This document shows, in pieces, positions 10,866 to 22,800 of a stretch of 64,000 nt of DNA. The stretch's first letter is position 1; each line of letters opens with the position of its first letter. The notes under the pieces are model-generated. The model was not told the origin of the DNA, ran no database searches, and worked only from the letters and a program-made list of their open reading frames with translations. Source of the stretch: Pleurostoma richardsiae (taxonomy: Eukaryota > Ascomycota > Sordariomycetes > Calosphaeriales > Pleurostomataceae). The stretch spans positions 392,407 through 456,406 of the forward strand of contig JANBVO010000029.1 of NCBI GenBank assembly GCA_030052745.1, in the 5' to 3' direction. The position numbers and the translations under genes are program-made.

Positions 10866-12880
10866 TTATACAGCCTCCTCCACTTCACGCATCTCGACAC
10901 CGCCCCTTTTCCGCCGCTCCTCCTCCTCCTTCCTCATCTTCAGCGCGACGCAGAACTCCGAACCCGCCCGTATCGCCTCGCCCTTCCATAGAAATACGAA
11001 CGGGATGGCGCACATGATGCAGCTCAGCCCGCCGAGCAGGCTGCACGCCCCCGCGATGCCCAGCCTGTCGAACATTGGCGACGAGGCGAAGGGCAGGGCC
11101 GCGGCGAGCAGCGAGCGGCAGCAGGAGGCGGCGGCGTTGGCGGACGCGGCGTACACCTCGTATGCGTCGGTGAGGTAGTTCAACTATTAGCTTGTCAGCC
11201 CACGAGAGTGACCCTCAAATATTGTCGGTACTTCGGGTGATATTGAAGACCTACAAGTGCAATGAAGATCAGCATGAAACCCATCCCGAAAGGCACCCCA
11301 GCCAGCATCGGCACCGCGACGTGCACGCCCTCCCTCGCCGTCCACCCGATCCAGAACAGCGACAGCGCGAACAGCGGCCCGCCCAGGCACGCGAGCGGGA
11401 CCCTGCGGCACTCCTCCTGCCGCGCCCAGCTCGCTCCCCGCCCCCTCGCCCGCTCGAGGTAGCCGTCGTACGCCCAGAACACAGGCAGGGAGAGCGTGGC
11501 CCCGGCGCCGATGACGAGGAAGGCCAGGCCGCACTGGCCCGGGGACAGCCCGTAGACGCCCTCGTAGACGAGCGGGAAGGCCTGGAAGGTCATGTAGAAG
11601 ATGGCGTAGACGAGCGCCAGGTACGCGCAGCTGGCGGCCACGATCAGCTCGGTCAGGACCATGCGGATCGGCCGGGCCAGCACGCGCGTTATGAGCTGCG
11701 CGGCGGCGGGCTTGTCGAGCTCGTGGCGGGCGGCGGCGCGGCTCTCCGGGTCGGCCTTGCGCAGGCGCTGCGCCCGGCGGGAGAGGAGGATCGGGGCGTA
11801 GGTCTCGGGGATGAAGGCCATGAGGACCATGGTGGCCGCGGCGTAGATGAGCCCGACGCGGAAGGACCACCGCCAGTTGATCGGGGAGCAGTAGCCTGAG
11901 ATGATGGGGGCCAGGAGCGGGCCCCAGACGGTGCCCTAGGGGAAAATCAGCTGTCGTCAGGAGAAAGGAGAGAGGTATCGAGGGACCATACCGCTATGAA
12001 GAGTGCCATTGCTCTCCCTCGGGTCCGGTGGTCGGCGTAGATGTCGGCAAAAATGCCGGTGACTATCGAGACGGCGGAGCTCGCGAATATGCCAACGAAG
12101 AGTCGGAATATCAGGAGGGCGGGCCAACTGGGCGCGACGCTGCAGGCCATGGTGAAGATGGTGAACAAGATGAAGGTTCCCATGTTGAGAACTCTCCGCC
12201 CGTACTGTTCACTCAGGGGTGCCCATATTATGGGGCCTTGGATAGTTAGTTCATGACCCTAATGAATTGTTCACTAGATGTTATACTGATTCCTTACCGA
12301 CAATGTAACCTGGATATTGTCAGCGGGAGGGCTCCTGCATGTTGGCGTGTAGGAGCTTACCAACCTAGAAGGAAGATGGATATGGGCAGGACCCTCTGTG
12401 CGTGCGACAAGGGTCCCCATTCTTGAGATATGTAGGGGACGGCATTACTCGGTAGGGAGCTCGCTATTGTGCTATTCAGAACGACTAGCATGGATGTGAC
12501 GAGAATGAAGTTCTTTTTTGCCTATTTTTGTCGTTAGACAATGTCGGACTTCGTCCTTGGAGATGCCGGCTCTCACGCTTGACCAGTTGTAGGGGTCTTC
12601 GGGGTCTTTCTCCTCCCAGGCTACGATAACCCTATCATCAAAACTTGATGAGCGCGAGCTCTGCTGGACGTCGACTCTGGTTGATTTGTCTGTCCCCTCT
12701 TGCCCGTGTCCAGGGCTCGCATCAGGGGCACCCAGTGCACTGATAATACGCTGTAGTCCGCCTGCAGTGTCTACCCTTACTGTTACTCAGAGCTCCAGCT
12801 CAGTTCATATCCAGCGATGGACACTCACGGCTGTCATGTCGTCGAAGTTCGATCGAGGATCTCATTTGCGTTTCCGTCAT
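10866..12880 (-). CDS. DHA1-type MFS transporter (drug/polyamine antiporter-like)
   Basis: Proton antiporter of the DHA1 branch, which exports drugs, polyamines or secondary metabolites at the plasma membrane. The minus-strand exons are 12880-12829, 12761-12577, 12521-12365, 12309-12298, 12236-11992, 11935-11255 and 11183-10866, giving 549 aa. Family marks appear in order: DPEDPYNWS before the first span, LNSTIASSLPSNAVPYI, LGYIVGPIIWAPLSEQYGRR, GIFADIYADHRTRGRAMALF, the SPINWRWSF segment, IPETYAP, and NYLTDAYEVYAASA near the C-terminus. The fourth exon is only 12 nt; it supplies the YIV of LGYIVGP and is needed to keep the frame and the motif. The start at 12880 is chosen because only this frame splices into exon 2. 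The substrate is unknown. Confidence 0.88.
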
Positions 12881-13718
12881 GGCTTCGTCGTCTAGGGAGG
12901 TGGGAGACCGTAGCTACTGAACCAAAAAGATACTTCGACATGAAATGGAGGTAACTTTCATCACTGGGAGTAGGTACGTAGGAGAGCGGCAGTCTATATG
13001 AGTGGTGCTGGCTCTCGCGCAGCAGCCGCAAGAGCTAGGAGAGATCGAGACGATATAAGAGGGCCCCGGTGAAGGTAACCCATCTTGATAAGGCCTACGA
13101 AGAGCAGATCCCCTGAGAACAAGGAATTCAACCGGCACCTGTGAATGGGGCCCTCTTACCTTAGCTCTGCCGCCAATGAGTACATACAGGCGCCTCTGCA
13201 GGCCCATGTGAGCAAGGTCATCTTTTGGGCTCCCCTAGCCAAGGGGAGGAAGACCTAAGCAGGCCATGGCAATTTCACCGACTAAACCCACCACTAATGC
13301 CGTCGCAATTGCTCCGGCGGCAGTGATGCAGGGAGGCCGACTCATAGAGAAAGCCGTTGTACCGTCACCAGCCGCAGCGGGTCCTGTTCGGGGAGAGATC
13401 CAGATAGGTAGCAAGTGTTGTCCGTGGAGTGGAGCCAGCAAAAGTTCTCAACGGCTCCACCAGCCGGCCGGCCGTCTCCGCGCAGGGCCGGAAGGCCCTG
13501 ATAAGCACACGTCGTCACAAATTTGATGCTGCACGGCCATCAATGTGCGGCTAGGCGCGGATGGCAGCGGCCATAGCAGACTCTTGCTGTCCGGTCCATA
13601 CGTAGGTAGGTAGCAGTGCGCATAGTCGCAGAGGAGGATTGCCCACGGGAAACCGACCGCTGGGAAAAGATTGCCGGGGAAAGGCCGTCGAAGGGGAGGT
13701 GAAACGGGTGCGATGGTA
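12881..13718. other. Spacer between the DHA1 transporter and prefoldin
   Basis: Promoter side of the DHA1 gene and 3' side of prefoldin subunit 4. It contains TAGGTAGGTAG at 13603-13613. No gene was recognised. Confidence 0.4.
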
Positions 13719-14305
13719 TTAAGTCTCGAGATTGATGCTCCTGCCAAACCTTGCATACAGCTCGACCTTCAGCTGTGTCATCTCCTCCCGTATCGAGCCA
13801 AGTTTGTTCTCCAGCTCTTCTATGCTCTCCTCGATCACCGATGTCGAGAGTCCCAGCATCTCCTGAGCCTGGGCGGCCATAACATGGAAGAAGGCGTCGC
13901 CGATCTTGTATCTGTGAAGAAGGGGAGTCAGCACCACAGTATGCAAGGTAATAAGAGAGCCTGGGAGGTGCTAACGGTACTGTCTCGTCTTCATCTGCAA
14001 GCTCGAGCTCGGTTGTGACATCATCCAGTTCTTCTTTCTCTTTCTGCCCAGACCGTAAGCGAAATGTAACCCTTCCGTAAAGGCGTTGCTGGGACACCGT
14101 ACATTCTTAGACTTCAGCTCCTCCTCGATGTTCAGCTCGCGCTGGTGTAGGCGGCTGAACTTGTTGATCTTGTCCTGGTCCTCGCGCCGGACCTCAACCT
14201 CGTCTCCGACGGTGTCTTCGTCCTCCTTCGAGAGCTATTGCAAGCGAATTAGTGGGAGTAGACAATGCAGTCATCATCAGTGGAGCTTACCATACGCCGC
14301 TGCAT
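13719..14305 (-). CDS. Prefoldin subunit 4
   Basis: Beta-type subunit of the hexameric prefoldin chaperone, which hands nascent actin and tubulin to the CCT chaperonin in the cytosol. Exons 14305-14291, 14234-14103, 14043-13976 and 13911-13719 give 135 aa, the usual length. The predicted chain has the prefoldin layout: an N-terminal coiled coil (EVRREDQDKINKFSRLHQRE), a central beta-hairpin segment (YKIGDAFFHV), and a C-terminal coiled coil (ESIEELENKLGSIREEM) ending in VELYARFGRSINLE, which is strongly conserved in the yeast Gim3/PFD4 family. Exon 1 codes only five residues. It is divergently arranged with the CENP-W gene, the two ATGs being about 280 bp apart, so they probably share a promoter region. 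Confidence 0.93.
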
Positions 14306-14585
14306 CTTGGGCAGCGCGTGATGTCACAGGAGTGTTGGGTTTGGGGGGACAGAGTGTCAAAGGCAAGGAAGGCATGAAATATCTCCATTGGGCTCAATCC
14401 ACGCGCTGCTACTTTGCTTGGTACCTGAGGGGCTGTTCACCCCGCAATCTATCCCCGGCTGCTGATTGGTCAGTCACCGAGGACCCTTGCAGCCTCCAGA
14501 AAGTCAATAAATGGCAAGCTCGGTAAGCCGCCCGTTTACCTTGACACACAAGTCCTTTATCGCTGGTGCCGCCGAAGAAGACAGG

Positions 14586-15025
14586 ATGGCGCCAGGCCAG
14601 AAACTCTACCCTCGGGCGACGGTGAAGAAGATCGTCAAAGCTCACTCCAATTGCAATGTCAGCAAGAATGTGGACGTGATGGTGAGCATGTCTCTTTTCG
14701 ATTTATTGACGCGCTTCTAGAGGTGAGACGCGCTGACACACAGGGTACGACAGATCTTCCTCGACTACGTCCTGTTCATGCAAACGTACGCAAAACTCAC
14801 TACGGCGCCCGATTCCTTTGTTATAAAAGCTGATCTGAGGTAGACTGGTGAAAGAGGCGGCAATCGAGTCCAAGAAGCACGGCGAACGAGGCATCACTGC
14901 CCGGAGTGTGAAAAGAGTCACGCATGTACGAATCCCACTTCTTCTGGAACAGCGAGAACGCGGACAGGAGAAGCTGACAAGTACCTCGCGGAAAACAGGA
15001 CTCTCTCGCGAAATTCAAAGGTTGA
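14586..15025 (+). CDS. CENP-W-like histone-fold kinetochore protein
   Basis: Small histone-fold protein that pairs with CENP-T in the constitutive centromere-associated network. Exons 14586-14681, 14754-14785, 14844-14925 and 14999-15025 give 78 aa. The predicted sequence starts MAPGQKLYPRATVKKIVKAH, has NVSKNVDVMIFLDYVLFMQ and ERGITARSVKRVT, and ends SLAKFKG, which is the full CENP-W layout of three helices and the short tail. The last exon is 27 nt; the acceptor chosen (GAAAACAG) is the one that gives the family's DSLAKFKG ending. Single-frame gene finders would miss this gene because no exon exceeds 100 nt. Confidence 0.88.
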
Positions 15026-15854
15026 AGCGGTAGAATTGGAGACTGAAGGAGGCCTATACAGCTCCCACCAACCGTGCCGCAAATGCAGATCGAAGCCATC
15101 ATCCGACGAAGCTAGAGGCCAAGGGTGAGAGCCATGATACCCAGGAGCACGCTTTCAAGAAGCAGGAAGAGCACATAAAGGCCAATTGGAGGAAATTCCG
15201 AGCCAGAGGTCAATACGGATGATTGTCTCGTGCTGGGAAAGGCTTTGGGTGAGTGGCGCGGGGGGAACGATGACGTTGTTCTGAGCTGCGCAAGCATGGC
15301 TAGGAGAAGACACCGTAGGGCGGCGGGCTGGACCAGGTCTTGGATGGCCATCGGTAGAACATCACCAATTGAACCTCTGAACCGTCACTGAATTGCTTGC
15401 CTAGTATTTCAGGTGCTGCATTTGTCGTTGCGGGTTTGGTTTCTTACTGCTTCCCCAGGATTCCATTTTCGGCCAGGAGAAACGCCGGCAAGCGGTTGTT
15501 GGTCCGTGTTAGGTTGCTTTGACGCAGGGACATCGCGCTTCCACCAAAAAATTCACGCCTCAACCTCGACCCGCCCAAGCTTGCATCACTTTCCGAACAA
15601 AAGCACCTCTCCACCTCGCAAACGCACTCAATCACCTAAAAGCCCTTTCCTAGACCTTCGGCTACCTACCCACTACCTGCCGTCTCTACGCGTTCCTCAT
15701 CCCTCAGCTGCGCGCCCGGCAACCCGACTCCCGCTCGAGCACATCGACAGCTTGACAGCTCGCATTTTAACCCGACTCGACCACGCTTAAGCTCGGCCTC
15801 TCCCGAGCTTTCCACCCGACCTACCTAGCAACCTGAGCTCTCAGAAGCTTCAAA
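15026..15854. other. Upstream region and leader of the YAG7-like gene
   Basis: The right part (about 15590-15854) is C- and T-rich with few G, typical of a fungal promoter and 5' leader. It includes ACCTACCTA at 15819-15827, 28 bp before the ATG. No gene was recognised. Confidence 0.45.
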
Positions 15855-17488
15855 ATGGCCGCCCCCTCTGTCCAGAACCCTCCCACCCAGTCCGAGTCCA
15901 AGTCAGCCAAGAAGAAGAAGGCCAAGTCTGAGCGCACCGAGTCTCCTGCACCAGCCTCCACCTCCACCCCCGACAAGCCTGCTTCTGTCGCCGCTGGTGA
16001 GGGTGACCAGGGCGATGCCTCTGACATCCCCATAGTTCGGGAGATCCAGAAGTGAGACAGTTTTGACCCCGCCGCTGTCGCGTGACCCGTTACTCACCTT
16101 GTGCTGCAGGAGCATCCGTAACGTCAACAAGAAGATCGTGGGTTCATTCCTTACCCTTCGCTCTGGACTGCGCAAAGAGAACTCTTGCTAACCTCGAACC
16201 GCCCAGACCAATGCTTCGAAAACCGACTCCCTGATTGCCGAGCACAAGGACAAGTCTCTAGATGAGCTTGTCGCCGCCAAGATCATCAATGCCGACCAGA
16301 AGGCGCAGCACCTCAAGAAGCCTGGCCTGCTGATCCAGCTTTCCCAGCTAGAGGAGCAGCTAGCCCAATTCAAGAAGGTGGACCAGGACTACAAAGCCCG
16401 TATCTCTTCAGAGAAGGCCGAGCTCGAAAAGAGCCTCACGGAGAAGTTCGAGAAGGAGAAGGCAGATGCCCTGGCTGAGGTCAAGGAGAAGGCCGACGAG
16501 GGCGCCAAGAAGGCCCTGCATGATGGTTTCTTACTGCTGTCTCAGTTCCTGCGTCTTGCCGCTACCCGCCGTGAGGAGGGTGGTGACCCCAACCTAGATG
16601 AGAACCAGGCTCTGGAGGGCATCCTGCTCAAGGCCTACTCCGGCGACGAGAACGCGGTGGACGCTATGCTCAAGCTTGTGGAGGGCTCTGACGAGACTCC
16701 CCGCAGTGTCCAGGGTGCTCCGCTCACGACTACTTGTATTGTTCTCTCCTTTCCAATTCGTAGGCTCATCTGCTGACCTTGCACAGATGCCCAAATCAAG
16801 GCAGCTGCTCAGGCCCACGCCGTTCCTCTCTTCCAGACTGAGGCTGTGCCGGAGGAGCCCGTGCCGGCAACCGAGACTCCCGCCCCCGCTACGGACCCCA
16901 CGATCGCCCACGCAAGCATGACAGAGATTGACGCCGGTGCGGATGTTGCCCTTGTCAACGGACACACTGAGCCACAGACCAACGGATTGCCCGCCAATGC
17001 TGAGGTCGGTGACAATGCTGCAAATGCAGCTGCGGAGAATCAGTGGAATGCCAGCACGGAGCCACTTTCCATGACCACCTCACAGGAGTGGGTCGAGGTT
17101 CCTCGCGATCCGGCTGAGACGGAGACTGGCCTGAATGCTACTCCTGCTGCCCCTGCGAACACCCAGTCCTGGGCTGATGAGGCCGCCGACGCCCACGCTG
17201 AGGTATGCACAAGCCCTCCCTTCTGTTCCTAATTGGAGCGTTTCCGTGCTTGGTGCCAGATATGTACTAACGTCCCACAAGCAGCCGGCTGCTCCGGCCG
17301 TCGCCGAAAACGACGGCTTCCAGAGTGTCCACCGCAACCGCGGCCGTGACAACCGCGAGGGTGGAGGATGGCGTGGTGGCCGTGGCAACTACCGTGGCCG
17401 CGGCAACTTCCGAGGCGAGGGACGGGGCCGTGGCCGTGGCGGCCGCGGCGGACGAGGCGGTCCCCGTCGGGACGCCCCCGAGTCATAG
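15855..17488 (+). CDS. YAG7-like coiled-coil protein with RGG-rich tail
   Basis: Fungal protein of poorly known role; the RGG tail suggests RNA or ribosome association (inference). Exons 15855-16051, 16110-16137, 16207-16735, 16787-17202 and 17282-17488 give 458 aa. An acidic and lysine-rich N-terminus (KSAKKKKAKSERTES) is followed by a conserved region with SIRNVNKKI and TNASKTDSLIAEHKDKSLDE, then a coiled coil over about residues 100-175. Next comes a helical segment (LLSQFLRLAATRREE), a low-complexity Ala/Pro/Thr region, and a C-terminus made of RGG/RGR repeats (about residues 420-455). The order matches the uncharacterised YAG7-type family of ascomycetes. The last intron ends in a tandem AAGCAG acceptor, so two isoforms differing by one Gln are possible. 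The start is the first ATG after the pyrimidine-rich leader. Confidence 0.85.
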
Positions 17489-19832
17489 AGGACGACTCGA
17501 CGGCCGCGCTCTTACCGCCGGCGATCACTGGGTATCAACCGCCAGCTCTCTTCTAGCATATACTCTCACCACCGCCGTCTCCGTGTACAGTCTTGGCGTA
17601 CCATGCGCGCGGTCGCTCAGGCGGCCCTGATTCGCCATGCCGCCGCCGACACGAACACCCTTTCTAGCCCTGTTAATGTCACATCTCCTCCGACAACTCC
17701 TGCTGCGTTTGCCCGTCCACGACCGTTTCCTTGGTAATGAAGACTTATTGGTTGGATTGTAATGAGGGGAACAAAAACAGGTCAAGGAAAGGAAAAGTGA
17801 TGGAGGGGGAAAATAAAAGGAACAAGCATTGTCGTCGAGCCTTGCTAATTCTCTGCCCATCATCAAGTGGAACATATCGTCCCTTGGTTGCTTCTTCTTT
17901 TTCTCTTTCGTCCACCACACATGCATGGATCGGATTGTTGCCGGGGTTGCATCACTGCATGCATGCATTAGCTTATTTCTCTGCCTCTCGCGGCGAGACA
18001 CAAACCCCCCCCTCTCCGACGAGTTGATGGCGAGCTTCTCATGGAACGCATTTTGAGCACGTGTATTATCGAGACTGGCTGGCATACATAAAAGCACGAA
18101 GAGACAGAGCATGATACCCAGGAATCTCTCGTTTTATCTGGCGGATACAGTGAGATCTGAGCGGCCATATAGTCACGGTCCGTCGCGTGAAGGGGAGCAA
18201 TCGGATAGTAAGGTTTTGCCCTGTACTGATCAGGCGTGAACTCGGCCCTTCCGCAACATCGCTAGTTATGAAGCAGATCGACAGGAGATAGACCCATCTG
18301 TTGTCACCGCTGAGCCGAAGCCCGATCGCGCTCACCGTCGCACTAACTAACCTACCTTAGGCACGTTGGCCGACTTGAAGCTGCCATATCAGCGGAAATG
18401 GTACCCGGGCAGACTGGTAAAGCCGGACCTAATTTCAAATATTAAGTTCGATGATCTTATTAGAGAACGGTAACGCACCTCAGAGAGTACGTAACAGAAC
18501 CCTGCGCCGAATGAGGAGCATACCGAGCAACCAAACACTGTCCCAGCGTTGGTGACAGCCCGATATTCACGGTCTGTGGATATAATGAAGAAGCCGAGGC
18601 GCCTACTGCCTCTGTCTTGAGCTTGCGTGTGTCATTAAACTGAACAGTGTCAACGCTCTCGGAACCCTCGCCTTCAGGACGAGCCACCTTGTTCGAACTT
18701 GCTACAATCTTGAGACCCCGAGGCCGTATCTTCACCACGTGTGCTTTAAGTCACTGTAGAGGTTCAGGGTCCTCCTCGCCCACTGAGTTGCTCTACTGCC
18801 GACGCACACCGCTGGGTCATCCAGATACTCATGTGCTGTGCAAATTTGATTACCTAAGACAGCTCTGGTGAAGTCTGCGTATCAGCGGCTCGGTACTGTG
18901 GCCGTGACTTGACCGCATCAAGTCTAGCGGGATCTGAGTTTTGGCGGATAAAATCACTGCACCCTGGAGAGAAGGCGCAGCCTCCCACTGGCCAAGCAGG
19001 GGCAGGTACATGTATTTTGTGCACGGAGTACATTGAGGTGATCGAGAGACAGAAGTCATGACGATAGCAATTGATCTCGAGGGAGGACCTTCAGACTCCC
19101 CTCAGCACCTTCTTCGCGCTCCTCAGCCGATACGTCCTTTCTCTAGGAAGGGAAGTGAGCGAGACGAGAGTAGGCGAGGCTCGTAACCAACTGACGTGCT
19201 GCTGAGATAAGAAATGATCCGTTTGTTGCCAACCCTGATTCTGCAACATCATCCAAAAAAGGGTACCTACATTTTCGGGGCGTTATGCTTTAGCAGACCC
19301 ACACTGTCTGCACTGTGCCGAACCACTCCGGAAAAAGAGTTGAGCTTCACAGTGCACAGTGCCGGTTCCTTCCCCCTCGTTAGCGGACCTCTTGCATCAG
19401 CCCAGATTGGTGAGGAATCGACCCATTCTCCACACCCTCAACCGCAATCCCATGGTCCCAGCCCCCGCCTCCCTCCGAAACGTGAACTTTACGGAGCGCC
19501 TGGGTGTACTGTACCGTACCGTGCAGGCATTGCAGGCACTGTGCCTCAGTGCCCTTCCTCCCTTGCGCGCCGTATCTGATCTGCTAATCTCCGCACTGCG
19601 TCTGGCACCCAGGCACGAACCTCGCACTTCCCTCACAATCGGCATCGAATCGCATTCGACGGTCTGCCTTAGCTGTAAAACCACCGCCAACCTACACCAC
19701 CCCAGCAGCTGCAGCACCCGCGAGCACCGTTCTACACCGCACAGAGATCGAAGGAATTTCCTTCGTCTCTTTTTCCCTTTCCACTGCCCGGAGCCGATCG
19801 CATGTCGGTCAAGTGATAAATCCGTTTTTATC
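17489..19832. other. Long spacer before the JmjC gene
   Basis: About 2.3 kb with no supported gene. The left part is the 3' flank of the YAG7-like gene (AT-rich, with short purine tracts). The right part (about 19560-19832) is C- and T-rich and likely the promoter and leader of the histone demethylase. Open frames on the minus strand near 17525-18335 have no domain. Confidence 0.45.
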
Positions 19833-22800
19833 ATGTCGACCGAAGCGACCGGCGCTGTGGCGCCGGACGAATCGACAATCGCCGTCATGCACCCAGCACC
19901 TCCCCAGCTCGGCGACCTCGAGAGCTCCAAGCCCACCGGTTTGCATTCCCCCCCCGACTCCAACAATGACATGAAACTCGACGGCAGCGACTCCGAGCTT
20001 AGCGATCTGGACGACGCCGCCATTGCCGACGACCTCAAGGATGTCAACCCCCCTGTCGAAGTCGTCGACGACATCGGCGACGTCCTGCCCGACCACTGGT
20101 CCGGCACCGTCCCCGTCTTTAAGCCCGCCATGCACCAGTTCAAGGACTTCAAGAGATTCGTACGTGGCACCGGTTACTTCCTAGTTCAAGGCGAGCCCCT
20201 CTGAATTGGTAATGGAGCTAACTGAGGGCTGCAGATGGAGAAGGTCGACTCCTATGGCATGAAGTCTGGCATCATCAAGATTATTCCCCCTGACGAGTGG
20301 AAGAGCTCGCTCCCACCTCTGGACGACCTCGTCAAGACGATCCGTGTCAAGGAACCGATTAAGCAAGAGATCATGGGCTCCAACGGAACGTACCGTCAAG
20401 TCAACATCCTACATCAGCGCTCCTACAACCTCCCCCAATGGAGACAGTTATGCGACCAGAGCGAACATCAACCACCCGCGAGACGGGGCGAACGTCGTGC
20501 AAATGCGGACAAGCCCAAGCCTGCCCCTCGCACGCGGGCGGCTGCGGCTGCGGCTGCACCTGCTCCATCTGCTGGAGGCAGTAGCCCAGCGAAGAAGGGA
20601 CGTCGGCGCGGGAAGCCTCTGAAGGGGAAAGCCAAGCGAGAATCCACCAAGGAAGATGCCGAGGAACCTATTGATCGGCCTATGACGCCTGTTTCTCCCA
20701 AGCCCGAGCCCCAGGGAGACAATCTCCTTGCGTCCGTGGAACAGGACCCCGGAATCAAGGAGGAAGACGATGAAGGTTGTGATGACACCCCACCTGTCCG
20801 ACGGATGGGCTTCAGCCGTCAGGCGAAACCCAAGATCCAGTCAACATCCGCCCGCCGCAAGTACAGCAAGCGCGAGGGCTCTGCCGTCATCGACGAGGCT
20901 GCGTTCAAGGATTGGGACTACCGTATGGACATATCCGACTATACCCCGGAGCGATGCGAGGAACTGGAGAGGATCTACTGGAAGACTTTGACGTACGCAC
21001 CTCCACTATATGGCGCCGATCTTCTCGGAACCCTCTTCGAAGAATCTACGGACACGTGGAATCTCAACAAGCTGCCCAACCTTCTTGATGTCCTGGGTAC
21101 CAAGGTACCCGGAGTCAATACAGCATACCTGTACTTGGGGATGTGGAAAGCGACCTTCGCTTGGCACCTTGAAGATGTGGATTTGTACAGCATCAACTAT
21201 CTTCACTTCGGTGCACCGAAGCAGTGGTACAGTATATCCCAAGCAGATGCTCGCCGATTCGAGGCCGCGATGAAGAGCATTTGGCCAACAGAAGCCAAAG
21301 CCTGTGACCAGTTTCTGCGTCACAAAGCATTCTTGATCTCGCCAGCCCACCTCAAGCAGCACTTCAACATTACGGTCAACAAATGCGTCTCGTATCCTGG
21401 CGAATTCGTCGTCACCTACCCTTATGGCTATCACTCTGGATTTAACCTGGGCTACAACTGCGCAGAGGCTGTCAACTTTGCCCTGGAGTCATGGCTCCCC
21501 ATGGGAAAAATTGCCAAGAAGTGCGAGTGCGCGGAAGCTCAGGACAGTGTCTGGGTTGATGTCTATGAGATTGAGCGTAAGCTTCGGGGCGAATCTACAG
21601 AGTACGAGGAAACGGAAGATGAGGACGAAGAGGATGAGGATGACGACGAAGAGATGACCGGCCTTCCCACACCTACTTCGACCCATACCGTGCGAATCAA
21701 GGCCGCGAGCAAGAAGAGGAAGCGTGCGGCGGGTGCAAAAGACGGCAAAGAGAAGAAGGCAAAGAAGATTCGCCTTCGTGTCAAGAAGTACGTTGAGCCA
21801 CCTTGCTGCTTGTGCCCTAACGATATACCCGGCGCCGAGATCCTCCCTACCGATGACGGGCGGAAAGCCCACCGTCTCTGCGCCCTGTATCTTCCGGAGA
21901 CATACATCGAAACATTGGATGATAAAGAGATCGTCACCAATGTCGAAAACATCACGAAGGCGCGGCTTGATCTCAAGTGCCTCTACTGTCGTTCCAAGAG
22001 AGGTGCTTGCTTCCAGTGTTCACAGAAGAAGTGTGCAAGATCGTACCACGCGACTTGCGCGGCGGCGGCGGGTGTTTGGGTGGAGGAAGGCGATGTCCCG
22101 GTCCACGGCGAAGACGGGACGATCTACAAGGAGCAGGCTTTCGACTTCAGTTGTCGTTTCCACCGGACCAAGAGAGATAAGAAGATGGATGGAGATGCTC
22201 TGGAAGAAGACCAACGCACTCGGCGGGCCGCTGCCTCGACCAAAAAGGGCGACATTTGTCAATTACAGTACTACAGAGGTGACATATTTGCGGGCGTCGT
22301 CGTGGAGAACCGGGTCGATGAGGAGACTTTCCTCTTGGATATCATTCCAAACGGGTATGTCAGTATCAAAGATGTACGAAAACCAACGCTGACCTTTAGC
22401 AGTGACCGTGTCGAGGTGGAGTGGAAGTGGCTGCTCGTGCCTGATCCGGCTGATTTCCGACTTCCCAAGGCCCCTCCCAATGCATTACCAATGCCTACCT
22501 CGAGAAAGGCGAAGGACAAGATCAACGCGACGAAGCGGCAGCTCGAGGGCTATCCTCGAGCAGATGACCTATTCGTGGAGGGTGGCTTTACCTGGGCAGA
22601 ATTCCACACATGCAAGACCGAGGACTGCACCAACAAGGCACAGGCCAAGGTTGACATGTCCAGAGCGGATCAAGTGTGGCATTATCTCGGAAAGACGTCG
22701 ACGGAATCAAAGGCGCAATACACCGAAGACCCCCGCAGGCCGCAACATAATGCCAAGAGTAACTTCCTCGATACAATACCAAAGCCTCCACCGCCTCCCC

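Noticed and set aside
17525-18112. 195-codon minus-strand frame after the YAG7-like gene
   Set aside because: No domain, an unstable mixture of residues, and it lies in the 3' flank; nothing supports translation.
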